NCBI GenBank assembly: GCA_030830385.1
Contig: JAURNA010000117.1
Coordinates: 1-15,817, forward strand
DNA length: 15,817 nt
Direction: 5' to 3'
Origin: Crocinitomicaceae bacterium
GTDB taxonomy: Bacteria; Bacteroidota; Bacteroidia; Flavobacteriales_D; Crocinitomicaceae
Shown: positions 8,209-14,388 of the stretch, in pieces
Position numbering within the stretch: position 1 is the stretch's first letter
Layout: every line of letters starts with the position of its first letter
Translations under genes and position numbers: made by a program
Notes under the pieces: generated by a model
Database searches by the model: none
Seen by the model: only the letters and a program-made list of their open reading frames with translations
Told to the model about the DNA's origin: nothing

Positions 8209-8216
8209 TAGTTTTG
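8209..8216 (+). promoter_or_regulatory. -7 box of the panC promoter
   Basis: TAGTTTTG matches TAnnTTTG in full and lies 15-22 bp ahead of the two candidate panC ATGs. No TTG is found at -33 (A-rich sequence there), so it may be weak or activator-dependent. It is only 10 bp from the -33 element of the opposite promoter. Confidence 0.5.
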
Positions 8217-8231
8217 TCCGCCTTTAACCCA

Positions 8232-9092
8232 ATGATCATGGGCGTTTTGAAGACATTCTCATCGGTAATAGCACTTCGTAATTTCCTTGCTCAGCAACGC
8301 GCCGAGAATTGCATTGGTTTCGTTCCTACAATGGGAGCCCTTCACGAAGGGCACTTATCGTTGGTGGACCGTGCGCTTGAATCTTGTGAATTGGTGGTTG
8401 TGAGTATCTTCGTAAATCCCGCGCAATTCAACGATCCAGCTGATTTGGAAACGTATCCAAGAGACATCGTTCACGACCTGGAATTGCTCTCCCGATTTGA
8501 ATCGGTTGTTGTTTTTCACCCCACAGTGGAAGAGGTTTATCCGGAGGATTTGCAATGGGTTGATCTCGATCCCGGCAGTTTGGGTACTGTCATGGAAGGT
8601 TCATTTCGACCCGGGCACTTTGCCGGAGTTATGAGGGTTGTTAAGCGCCTTTTTGACATTGTGGAACCTCATCAGGTTTTTTTTGGGGAAAAGGATTTCC
8701 AACAATTGGCCATCATTCGATTCATGTGTAACGAGCTCGGGCTGAACGTTGAAATTATCGCTTGCCCAACGAACCGCGAAGCATCGGGATTGGCGCGCAG
8801 TAGTCGCAACCGAAGATTGAGCGAACGTGAACAGGAAAAAGCGACGATTATTTACCGGACATTGAAAGCCATGCGCGAAAACGTCCACGGAAAAACACCG
8901 GAAGAACTGATCGCTCTTGCCGAGAATATGTTCGTTTCATCCGGTTTGGAATTGGAGTATATCGAAATTGTCGACCCCCATACACTTCAGCCGTTAACAG
9001 ACTGGATTCCGGGAAGCCATGCGTGCCTTGCTGCGCACTGCGGAGACGTTCGTTTGATTGATAACATTCAAATTGTCCCATTATTCGCCTAA
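8232..9092 (+). CDS. panC: Pantothenate synthetase (pantoate--beta-alanine ligase)
   Basis: PanC joins pantoate and beta-alanine with ATP to give pantothenate, the coenzyme A precursor. All family marks are present: FVPTMGALHEGH (the HxGH nucleotidyltransferase signature), VSIFVNPAQFND, FFGEKDFQQLAIIR and the SSRNRRLS loop that closes over ATP. At 286 residues it has the usual length. Two ATGs are possible, 8232 and 8238, which differ by two codons; both lie just after the TAGTTTTG promoter box. The open frame continues upstream to 8109, but that segment crosses both promoters and is not coding. panD follows after 33 bp, so the last two pantothenate-pathway genes sit together; panB is not in the window. 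Confidence 0.97.
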   Translation: MIMGVLKTFSSVIALRNFLAQQRAENCIGFVPTMGALHEGHLSLVDRALESCELVVVSIFVNPAQFNDPADLETYPRDIVHDLELLSRFESVVVFHPTVEEVYPEDLQWVDLDPGSLGTVMEGSFRPGHFAGVMRVVKRLFDIVEPHQVFFGEKDFQQLAIIRFMCNELGLNVEIIACPTNREASGLARSSRNRRLSEREQEKATIIYRTLKAMRENVHGKTPEELIALAENMFVSSGLELEYIEIVDPHTLQPLTDWIPGSHACLAAHCGDVRLIDNIQIVPLFA

Positions 9093-9100
9093 TTTTAAAG

Positions 9101-9108
9101 TACATTTG
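9101..9108 (+). promoter_or_regulatory. -7 box of a panD promoter
   Basis: TACATTTG is a full match to TAnnTTTG in the 33-bp panC-panD gap, 17 bp before the panD ATG. A TTG at 9073-9075 lies 25 bp upstream, slightly beyond the usual spacing. It would let panD and the genes behind it be transcribed without panC. Confidence 0.55.
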
Positions 9109-9125
9109 TCTAGAAAATAACTCTA

Positions 9126-9476
9126 ATGCTTATACAAGTCGTTAAATCCAAAATTCACCGCGTTTCTGTCACACAAGCAGATCTCAACTACATCGGTAGT
9201 ATTACCATTGATGAGGCGCTGATGGAAGCAGCGAATATTATTGAAGGCGAACGCGTACAAATTGTCAATATTAACAATGGAGAACGCCTTGAAACATATG
9301 TGATCAAAGGAGATCGCAATTCCGGAACAATTTGCATGAACGGGCCAGCATCCAGAATGGTTGCTGTCGGAGATATTATTATTATCATTGGTTATGGCTT
9401 CATGGATATGGAAGCGGCAAGATCATATAAACCCGCTCTTGTATTTCCGAATGAGGAAACCAATCAACTCAATTGA
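9126..9476 (+). CDS. panD: Aspartate 1-decarboxylase (pyruvoyl enzyme)
   Basis: PanD decarboxylates aspartate to beta-alanine, the co-substrate of PanC. The 116-residue proenzyme cuts itself between Gly24 and Ser25 (NYIGSITID); Ser25 becomes the pyruvoyl group. Conserved active-site features such as K9, IVNINNGERLETYVI and GDIIIIIGYG are present. It is the first gene of a compact unit: its TGA stop overlaps the TTG start of the next gene by 4 nt (TTGA). Confidence 0.98.
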   Translation: MLIQVVKSKIHRVSVTQADLNYIGSITIDEALMEAANIIEGERVQIVNINNGERLETYVIKGDRNSGTICMNGPASRMVAVGDIIIIIGYGFMDMEAARSYKPALVFPNEETNQLN

Positions 9477-10459
9477 AAACATTCGTAAAAATCCTCAAAA
9501 TTGTCGTCCCGATCGGTGTAGGTGTTTACCTGACCTGGTACTTTTTTAGTGGAATGACAGATGCAGAATTGAAGCAAACCCAAAATGCATTTTCGCAAGC
9601 CGATTATGTCTGGATAGCCCTGAGTTTACTTGCCGCATTCCTGAGTCATTTGAGCCGTGCCTACCGTTGGTTGTTTCTGTTGGAGCCCATGGGGTACAGA
9701 CCCAGCTTAAAAAATGCCTATCACGCGGTAATGTCGGGTTATGTGATTAACTACACGGTTCCGCGATCGGGTGAATTTGCACGGGCCGGTCTGCTCACAA
9801 CCTATGAAAAAGTACCCTTCGAAAAAGGATTTGGTACCATCGTAGTGGAGCGTGTGATTGATGTGATCATGCTCGCAATTGTGGTATTTATATCCGGTTT
9901 ACTTCAGGTGAATGCGGACGAAGTCAATGCGATCACCACGCAAGATGAGAATGGATGGGGTTCACATATGGTCATTTGGTGTATCCTTGGCGGAATATTT
10001 CTTCTCGGCATTACCGGATTGGTCCTCTATCTGAAAAATCAACGGATTCGCAATTTCGTGAACGAAAAGCTTCGTGGATTCTGGGAAGGACTGAGGTCCG
10101 TCTGGACGATGAAGAAAAAGTGGGCATTCATGGGGCATACAGTGTTTATCTGGGTGTGCTACGTCGGGATGATTTGGATTTCAGCAATGGCCTTTCCTGA
10201 GACTTCATCCATGCCGATCGGATGTATTTTCGCAGGATTTGTTGCGGGAGCTGTGTCAATCGCAGCAGTACCGGGCGGGATGGGATTGTACCCACTCTGG
10301 ATTTCGCAGGTACTTATCATCTACAACATCGATTTCAAAGCCTTCGGAATCTTCATTTGGGTAATCCAAACCGGCCTCATCGTAGTTCTCGGTTTACTTT
10401 CGTTATTTTTAATTCAGCGTCAGCCGAAATTGGCTGACCGCATCAATGCAGCATCATGA
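9473..10459 (+). CDS. Flippase-like integral membrane protein (lysylphosphatidylglycerol synthase TM / UPF0104 family)
   Basis: A 328-residue protein with about eight hydrophobic helices, the first at residues 5-25 and the last near 290-316. It has the family signatures SRAYRWLFLL, PRSGEFARAG, ERVIDVIML and PGGMGLYP. The family comprises the membrane half of lysyl-phosphatidylglycerol synthases; stand-alone members are thought to move or handle lipids, but the substrate here is unknown. The start codon is TTG at 9473, embedded in the panD stop (TTGA). The next ATG in frame (residue 28) would delete the first helix, and the TTG gives the family's usual lysine-rich start MKTFVKILK. Its stop overlaps the rfaE2 ATG (ATGA). 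Confidence 0.82.
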   Translation: MKTFVKILKIVVPIGVGVYLTWYFFSGMTDAELKQTQNAFSQADYVWIALSLLAAFLSHLSRAYRWLFLLEPMGYRPSLKNAYHAVMSGYVINYTVPRSGEFARAGLLTTYEKVPFEKGFGTIVVERVIDVIMLAIVVFISGLLQVNADEVNAITTQDENGWGSHMVIWCILGGIFLLGITGLVLYLKNQRIRNFVNEKLRGFWEGLRSVWTMKKKWAFMGHTVFIWVCYVGMIWISAMAFPETSSMPIGCIFAGFVAGAVSIAAVPGGMGLYPLWISQVLIIYNIDFKAFGIFIWVIQTGLIVVLGLLSLFLIQRQPKLADRINAAS

Positions 10460-10977
10460 CGCGTACCGACTTTATGCTTTCCAAAATTGTTGATCGTAAG
10501 ACCGCTGCTCAGCGCGTCGCAATGTGGCGATTGAAAAACGATCAGGTAGTCTTTTCCAATGGTTGTTTTGACATTCTTCACAAAGGGCACGTCGCGTATC
10601 TTACCCAAGCTGTATCAGAAGGGAATCGACTCGTGTTGGGATTGAATACAGATGCATCCGTCCGCCGTTTGGGCAAGGGTGATGATCGACCGATCAACGA
10701 TGAAGAATCCAGAGCGATTGTTCTGGCAGCACTGAGCGCTGTGGATTTAATCGTACTGTTTGACGAAGACACACCGGAGGCATTGATCTCCGAGCTCAAG
10801 CCGGACGTTTTGGTCAAAGGTGCCGATTACGATGCGGAAGAAACGGATTCGAATTCTCCGAAATACATCGTCGGTTCTGATTTGGTTCGAAAATACGGCG
10901 GTTCCGTGGTTTCCATTCCGCTTGTTGAAGGATTTTCAACGACTTCTACCCTTGAAAAAATGAAAGGAAAGGCATGA
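10456..10977 (+). CDS. rfaE2: D-glycero-beta-D-manno-heptose 1-phosphate adenylyltransferase
   Basis: This 173-residue cytidylyltransferase-fold enzyme makes ADP-heptose for LPS inner core. It corresponds to the C-terminal domain of the fused E. coli HldE and stands alone here. NGCFDILHKGH (35-45) is the nucleotide-binding signature, followed by LNTDASVRRL, then GRPI-like DDRPINDEESR, KPDVLVKGADY and the FSTTSTLEK motif near the end. The kinase partner (RfaE1) is not in the window. ATG 10456 overlaps the previous stop (ATGA), which supports it over ATG 10474. Other members of this fold are glycerol-3-phosphate cytidylyltransferases, but the VKGADY segment favours the heptose enzyme. Confidence 0.9.
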   Translation: MTRTDFMLSKIVDRKTAAQRVAMWRLKNDQVVFSNGCFDILHKGHVAYLTQAVSEGNRLVLGLNTDASVRRLGKGDDRPINDEESRAIVLAALSAVDLIVLFDEDTPEALISELKPDVLVKGADYDAEETDSNSPKYIVGSDLVRKYGGSVVSIPLVEGFSTTSTLEKMKGKA

Positions 10978-11567
10978 TCAAATCGGCTGAATTTGTGATT
11001 TCGAATACGGACCATCGAAAATGTCCGGCGGATGGCAAGCCCGAATACGCGTTTATCGGACGATCAAACGTTGGGAAATCTTCACTGATCAACATGCTGA
11101 CCAACAAAAAAGGGTTGGCGAAAACGTCCGGAAAACCCGGCAAAACACAATTGATCAATCATTTCATCATCGATGATTCGTGGTACATTGTGGATTTACC
11201 GGGATACGGGTACGCAAAGACTTCCAAGGCTAACCGCGCGAAATGGGAACGTTTCATCGTGGAATACCTCACCAATCGCGATACATTGATCAATGTATTT
11301 GTTCTATTGGATTCTCGATTGGAGCCTCAAAAAATTGATTTGGAATTTATGAATTGGTGCGGTGAAAAAGGAATCCCGTTTTCAATGGTATTCACCAAAA
11401 TCGATAAGCTATCCAGTACTGCATTGCAAAAGAACCTTGCCCGATACAAAAAGGAAATGCTGAAATTCTGGGAAGAACTTCCACCGGTTTTTACGACTTC
11501 CAGTGAATCGAAATTTGGCCAGGAGCGCCTCTTGAATTATATCGATCAAATCAACGCCACTCTGTAA
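10974..11567 (+). CDS. engB: Ribosome biogenesis GTP-binding protein EngB/YsxC/YihA
   Basis: EngB is an essential GTPase needed for assembly of the large ribosomal subunit. The 197-residue protein shows all G motifs: GRSNVGKS (29-36, P-loop), the TSGKPGKTQ switch region (51-59), DLPG (74-77) with the family's GYGYAK, TKID (141-144) and TSS (175-177). Its ATG overlaps the rfaE2 stop (ATGA), and it is the last gene of the coupled unit; the following 162 bp to the convergent membrane-protein gene hold only a weak TCCGG/CCGGA inverted repeat. Confidence 0.97.
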   Translation: MIKSAEFVISNTDHRKCPADGKPEYAFIGRSNVGKSSLINMLTNKKGLAKTSGKPGKTQLINHFIIDDSWYIVDLPGYGYAKTSKANRAKWERFIVEYLTNRDTLINVFVLLDSRLEPQKIDLEFMNWCGEKGIPFSMVFTKIDKLSSTALQKNLARYKKEMLKFWEELPPVFTTSSESKFGQERLLNYIDQINATL

Positions 11568-11729
11568 ATTGATCAGCAACTGACAAGAAAGGAAGGAAGA
11601 ACCAATGAGGGGGCTATCGTTCGTTTCCGGCACATAGAATCGTTTGACCGGAGCCCACGATTGACACATCGTTTCATTCTGATCATCGATTCAAATCATC
11701 CGGTTGAAAGCGAGGATTCGTCCTGCTCC

Positions 11730-12323
11730 CTACAACGGGAATATCCCTTTCATCGTTCCAATCACGAACGTTCCAAAAATTCCAAGATAGGCGTAGATCA
11801 GGAGAGAAACTCCTTTTCTCTCGTTGGGTTTGCGTCGGGCAATCAAGGACATTTCCACGAATATTGCCGAGAGTATCAATGCGAATCCGCCTCCGAAAAT
11901 GGCCAGCCAGCCGAGTAACGTGGACCCGGAACACATCAGACCACAACCCAATACAAACAGGAAAAAACCTGCCAAAACGGTGAATGCAACCAACACAATC
12001 GTGATGGGTACAGTCCATGAAGGCTCATGGTTCATCCCGTTCGAGGTTCCATAGGCAAATGCTCCAAATAAAATGGAATACGTCATCAATTGCATTCCGA
12101 TCAACTTTCCGATTCGACTGTCAGATTTTCTACCCAACAAATGAACGACAATTCCGATGAGTGCTACTTTTGCAGCAACGAAAATCATCCAGGATTCGAT
12201 TTCCACCGGATTCAACATACCAAGTCCGACGGATGCAAAAAATGCCATGAGTCCTGCGAAGAACAGAATTCGCTGTGCTGTTTCTCTGCTAACTGTGCGC
12301 AGTGTATTGACTATTGAATCCAT
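11730..12323 (-). CDS. Multi-pass membrane protein of unknown function
   Basis: I do not recognise this 197-residue protein. It has about six hydrophobic segments, near residues 18-38, 44-63, 72-92, 104-128, 133-158 and 172-194, and a short amphipathic N-terminus (MDSIVNTLRTVSRETAQR). The loops include a polar GRKSDSRIGK stretch and an ARRKPNERKG stretch, which the positive-inside rule would put in the cytoplasm. Two cysteines sit close together in the fifth helix (GCGLMCSG). It is transcribed away from the persulfide dioxygenase gene across a 180-bp region holding a candidate operator, so shared regulation is possible. No homologous family can be named. Confidence 0.75.
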   Translation of the reverse strand: MDSIVNTLRTVSRETAQRILFFAGLMAFFASVGLGMLNPVEIESWMIFVAAKVALIGIVVHLLGRKSDSRIGKLIGMQLMTYSILFGAFAYGTSNGMNHEPSWTVPITIVLVAFTVLAGFFLFVLGCGLMCSGSTLLGWLAIFGGGFALILSAIFVEMSLIARRKPNERKGVSLLIYAYLGIFGTFVIGTMKGIFPL

Positions 12324-12351
12324 GATAAATTGTTTTATCCAAAATTCGATC

Positions 12352-12384
12352 CAAAAATCACGGTGATGAAACGAAAGTTCACAA
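12352..12384 (-). promoter_or_regulatory. Promoter candidate for the membrane-protein gene
   Basis: On the minus strand TTG (12384-12382) is followed after 22 bp by GATTTTTG (12359-12352), one mismatch from TAnnTTTG. It would give a leader of about 25 nt to ATG 12323. A second one-mismatch box (GAATTTTG, 12347-12340) has no suitable TTG. Confidence 0.35.
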
Positions 12385-12415
12385 GGAGAATCTTTTGAGT
12401 TGCGATTTTCGCAAG

Positions 12416-12437
12416 TGACAATCTGTCAGAATCTGAC
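12416..12437. promoter_or_regulatory. Overlapping inverted repeats, candidate operator
   Basis: TGACA-atc-TGTCA (12416-12428) overlaps GTCAGA-a-TCTGAC (12425-12437). Both are perfect inverted repeats. AATCTG also recurs in direct orientation exactly 10 bp apart (12420 and 12430), one helical turn. The site lies 67 bp ahead of the persulfide dioxygenase start and 93 bp from the divergent gene. It looks like a tandem binding site for a dimeric regulator; the regulator is not in the window. Confidence 0.45.
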
Positions 12438-12491
12438 GAAAATCAGTTAATTGGAACATTTTGTGCAGGATGGGTTTGAAAAGGAAATTCC

Positions 12492-12499
12492 CATATTTG
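12492..12499 (+). promoter_or_regulatory. -7-like box immediately before the persulfide dioxygenase gene
   Basis: CATATTTG is one base off TAnnTTTG and ends 4 nt before ATG 12504. If used, the transcript would have essentially no leader. There is no TTG at the right spacing (nearest ones 13 and 28 bp upstream). Confidence 0.35.
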
Positions 12500-12503
12500 T
12501 AGT

Positions 12504-13892
12504 ATGAAAGTTGAACAACTCTATACCCAGTGTCTTGCGGAAGCGGCATATTATATTGAAAGCAATGGAGAAGCTGCAATAATTGATCCGCTGAGAGAGA
12601 CAGAGCCGTACGTTGCCATGGCAGAGGCCAACGGTGCACGCATAAAATATATTTTTGAGACACATTTTCACGCAGATTTTGTGTCGGGTCACGTGGATTT
12701 AGCGAAGCAAACCGGCGCATCCATCGTATACGGGCCGGGTGCAAATCCAGCGTATGATTGCATCTCAGCAGAAGATAATCAGGAATTCAAGATCGGAAAC
12801 GTGACAATCAAGGTATTGCACACACCGGGACACACGCCTGAGTCTTCGACCTATTTGTTAATCGACGAGAATGGAAACGATCACGCGATTTTCACGGGTG
12901 ACACCTTATTTCTGGGCGACGTAGGGCGTCCGGATCTGGCAATTAAAAGCGATTTGACGCAGGAAGATTTGGCAGGAATGCTTTACGATTCATTGCGCAA
13001 TCGAATTATGCCATTGGGTGATGACGTCGTTGTTTATCCGGGACACGGAGCCGGATCTGCATGTGGTAAAAGCATGAGTTCGGAAACCATAGGAACCCTG
13101 GGAGAACAGAAGCGAACCAACTATGCGCTTCGCGAGGATATGACCCGCTACGAGTTCATTAAGGAAGTAACGGATGGGATTCTTCCTCCGCCGCAGTACT
13201 TTCCAAAGAACGCCATTATGAACAAAATGGGATACGCATCCTACGAAAGTGTTCTCAAAAAGGGAATGACGCCTTTGTCGTTGGATGATTTTAAATCAAC
13301 GGTAGAAAAGGGAGCGTTGATTCTGGACGTTCGTCATCAGGCAGACTTCATAAATGGATTCATTCCGAATTCTCTGTTCATCGGATTGAATGGAACCTTC
13401 GCGATGTGGGTAGGAGCTTTGATTGAAGACATTCACCAACCGATTGTTCTTGTGGTTCCGGAAGGAAAAGAAGAAGAGGCCGTAACGCGTTTATCACGCG
13501 TTGGATACGATAGCGCCGTTGGATATCTCGAAGGCGGAATTGACACTTGGGATGGTGAACTTTCCACGGTAGAGACCATTCCGGTAAGCGAATACGAAAA
13601 TATCGTTGGTGAAGTGAACACTGTCGACGTTCGTAAACCGGTTGAATACGATGCGGAACACGTAGAAGGTGCCAGGAATTATGCATTGGATTACATTAAC
13701 GCGAACCTGAATGAATTGGATCCAAACACGCATTACCATGTGCATTGCGCAGGTGGATACCGAAGCGTTATCGCGATTTCCATGCTGATGCAAAACGGAT
13801 ATACAAAGCTTACGAACATTACGGAAGGATTCCGCAAATTTGCTGACACCAAGATTCCACTGACGAATTTTCAGTGTCCGTCGAATGCGTAG
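12504..13892 (+). CDS. Persulfide dioxygenase - rhodanese fusion (CstB-like MBL-fold hydrolase)
   Basis: A 462-residue three-domain protein of sulfide detoxification. The N-terminal metallo-beta-lactamase domain (1-~250) has THFHADF (H54, H56, D58), HTPGHT (H110), TGDTLF (D133) and YPGHG (H181). Phe59 replaces the second His of HxHxDH, as in mononuclear-iron persulfide dioxygenases of the ETHE1/CstB group. A first rhodanese domain (~257-352; LDVRHQADF) has no Cys in its active-site loop (VVPEGKEEE) and is a pseudo-rhodanese. The second (~360-462; VDVRKPVEY) has C415 in HVHCAGGYRS and should be active. This order matches Staphylococcus CstB, which oxidises persulfides and yields thiosulfate. 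No sulfide:quinone oxidoreductase or CstR-like regulator is in the window. The first repeat hairpin starts about 20 bp after the stop. Confidence 0.94.
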   Translation: MKVEQLYTQCLAEAAYYIESNGEAAIIDPLRETEPYVAMAEANGARIKYIFETHFHADFVSGHVDLAKQTGASIVYGPGANPAYDCISAEDNQEFKIGNVTIKVLHTPGHTPESSTYLLIDENGNDHAIFTGDTLFLGDVGRPDLAIKSDLTQEDLAGMLYDSLRNRIMPLGDDVVVYPGHGAGSACGKSMSSETIGTLGEQKRTNYALREDMTRYEFIKEVTDGILPPPQYFPKNAIMNKMGYASYESVLKKGMTPLSLDDFKSTVEKGALILDVRHQADFINGFIPNSLFIGLNGTFAMWVGALIEDIHQPIVLVVPEGKEEEAVTRLSRVGYDSAVGYLEGGIDTWDGELSTVETIPVSEYENIVGEVNTVDVRKPVEYDAEHVEGARNYALDYINANLNELDPNTHYHVHCAGGYRSVIAISMLMQNGYTKLTNITEGFRKFADTKIPLTNFQCPSNA

Positions 13893-13908
13893 TTAAGTTG
13901 AGGTTTCG

Positions 13909-14024
13909 GGCTTCGAGGGCTTCGAGAGCCTCAGCCCTCTGTTTGTGTGGTTGTATTCGAGAGCCTCAGCCCTCTGTTTGTGTGATTGTATTTCTTAGGG
14001 GGGATTCGAGGGCCTCAGCCCTCT
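13909..14024 (+). repeat. Left repeat array (three copies, R1-R3)
   Basis: The array starts 16 bp after the dioxygenase stop. The 28-nt core, TTCGAGAGCCTCAGCCCTCT plus gtttgtgt, is present perfectly at 13921-13948 (R1) and 13956-13983 (R2). R3 (14005-14024) lacks nine internal bases. R1 is preceded by two copies of the 9-mer ggcttcgag. R2 and R3 are separated by a spacer (gattgtatttctta plus a G-run) like the one in the right array. R3 still folds as GAGGGC-ctca-GCCCTC and contains the stop codon of the GIY-YIG gene. Confidence 0.95.
13915..13948 (+). terminator. Repeat R1 hairpin, possible terminator of the dioxygenase gene
   Basis: GAGGGCT (13915-13921) pairs with AGCCCTC (13933-13939). 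Inside it GAG and CTC add three more pairs around a 3-nt loop, and the T-rich tgtttgtgt follows. It begins 23 bp after the dioxygenase stop. This is a repeat copy that may have been co-opted as a terminator; the tail is not a pure T-run. Confidence 0.35.
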
Positions 14025-14323
14025 ATGTTATTGTTCAAATCGCGGTGAGCAATTGACAGGGCGCTGAGGCTCTCGAGACGCCCGTTGATCAGTGCCTCCT
14101 TCTTTGCCCTACTCCATCCTTGTATTTGTTTTTCTCGATAAAATGCGTAATCAATTCTAGGGTACTCTTCATAGTAGATTAGCCGAACAGGTCCGAACTT
14201 TCGTGTGTGATTTGCTCCAATACCTGATTGATGCTGCTTGACACGTCGGTTGAGGTTTCTTGTGCTTCCCGTATAATACGATCCGTTAGCACATTCAAGA
14301 ATATACATGTAGCTTTTGGCCAT
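14015..14323 (-). CDS. GIY-YIG nuclease domain protein (UPF0213/YhbQ-like)
   Basis: A 102-residue single-domain GIY-YIG protein. The two-strand motif reads MYILECANGSYYTG (YIL...YYTG, residues 6-19), followed by TRNLNRRVKQHQSG with the catalytic-site Arg, then NHTRKFGPVRLIYYEEY and FYREKQIQGWSRAKKEAL with the conserved Glu (E64). These small proteins are presumed metal-dependent endonucleases; their target and role are not established. The gene is flanked by repeat arrays on both sides. Its tail from about residue 82 (RLESLSAL) is encoded by a diverged repeat copy, and its stop lies in repeat R3. It is transcribed opposite to the dioxygenase. No -7 box or ribosome-binding site was found upstream. 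Confidence 0.9.
   Translation of the reverse strand: MAKSYMYILECANGSYYTGSTRNLNRRVKQHQSGIGANHTRKFGPVRLIYYEEYPRIDYAFYREKQIQGWSRAKKEALINGRLESLSALSIAHRDLNNNIEG
14057..14085 (-). repeat. Diverged repeat copy (R4) inside the GIY-YIG coding sequence
   Basis: Read on the minus strand this segment contains CTCGAGAGCCTCAGCGCCCT, against TTCGAGAGCCTCAGCCCTCT in the arrays. It is inverted relative to the other six copies. Its hairpin arms differ from the canonical ones yet still pair: GGGCG (14059-14063) with CGCCC (14079-14083). It encodes residues ~81-89 of the nuclease. Confidence 0.75.
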
Positions 14324-14388
14324 AATTGTGGCAGGTTTCTGATTAAGTTACGATTTTTTTCGTTGATTTCGTTGGGATTTAAGATTCG

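Noticed and set aside
11627..11656. Inverted repeat TCCGG/CCGGA after engB as terminator
   Set aside because: Five-base stem with a 17-nt loop and no T-run; too weak to call.
11409..11669. Minus-strand 86-codon ORF across the engB 3' end
   Set aside because: Most of it is antisense to engB; the part outside has no recognisable feature.
11683..12018. Alternative minus-strand frame inside the membrane-protein gene, and plus-strand frames opposite it
   Set aside because: The 197-residue frame has consistent transmembrane pattern and a sensible start; the others are rich in His/Arg or Cys/Ser as expected of shadows.
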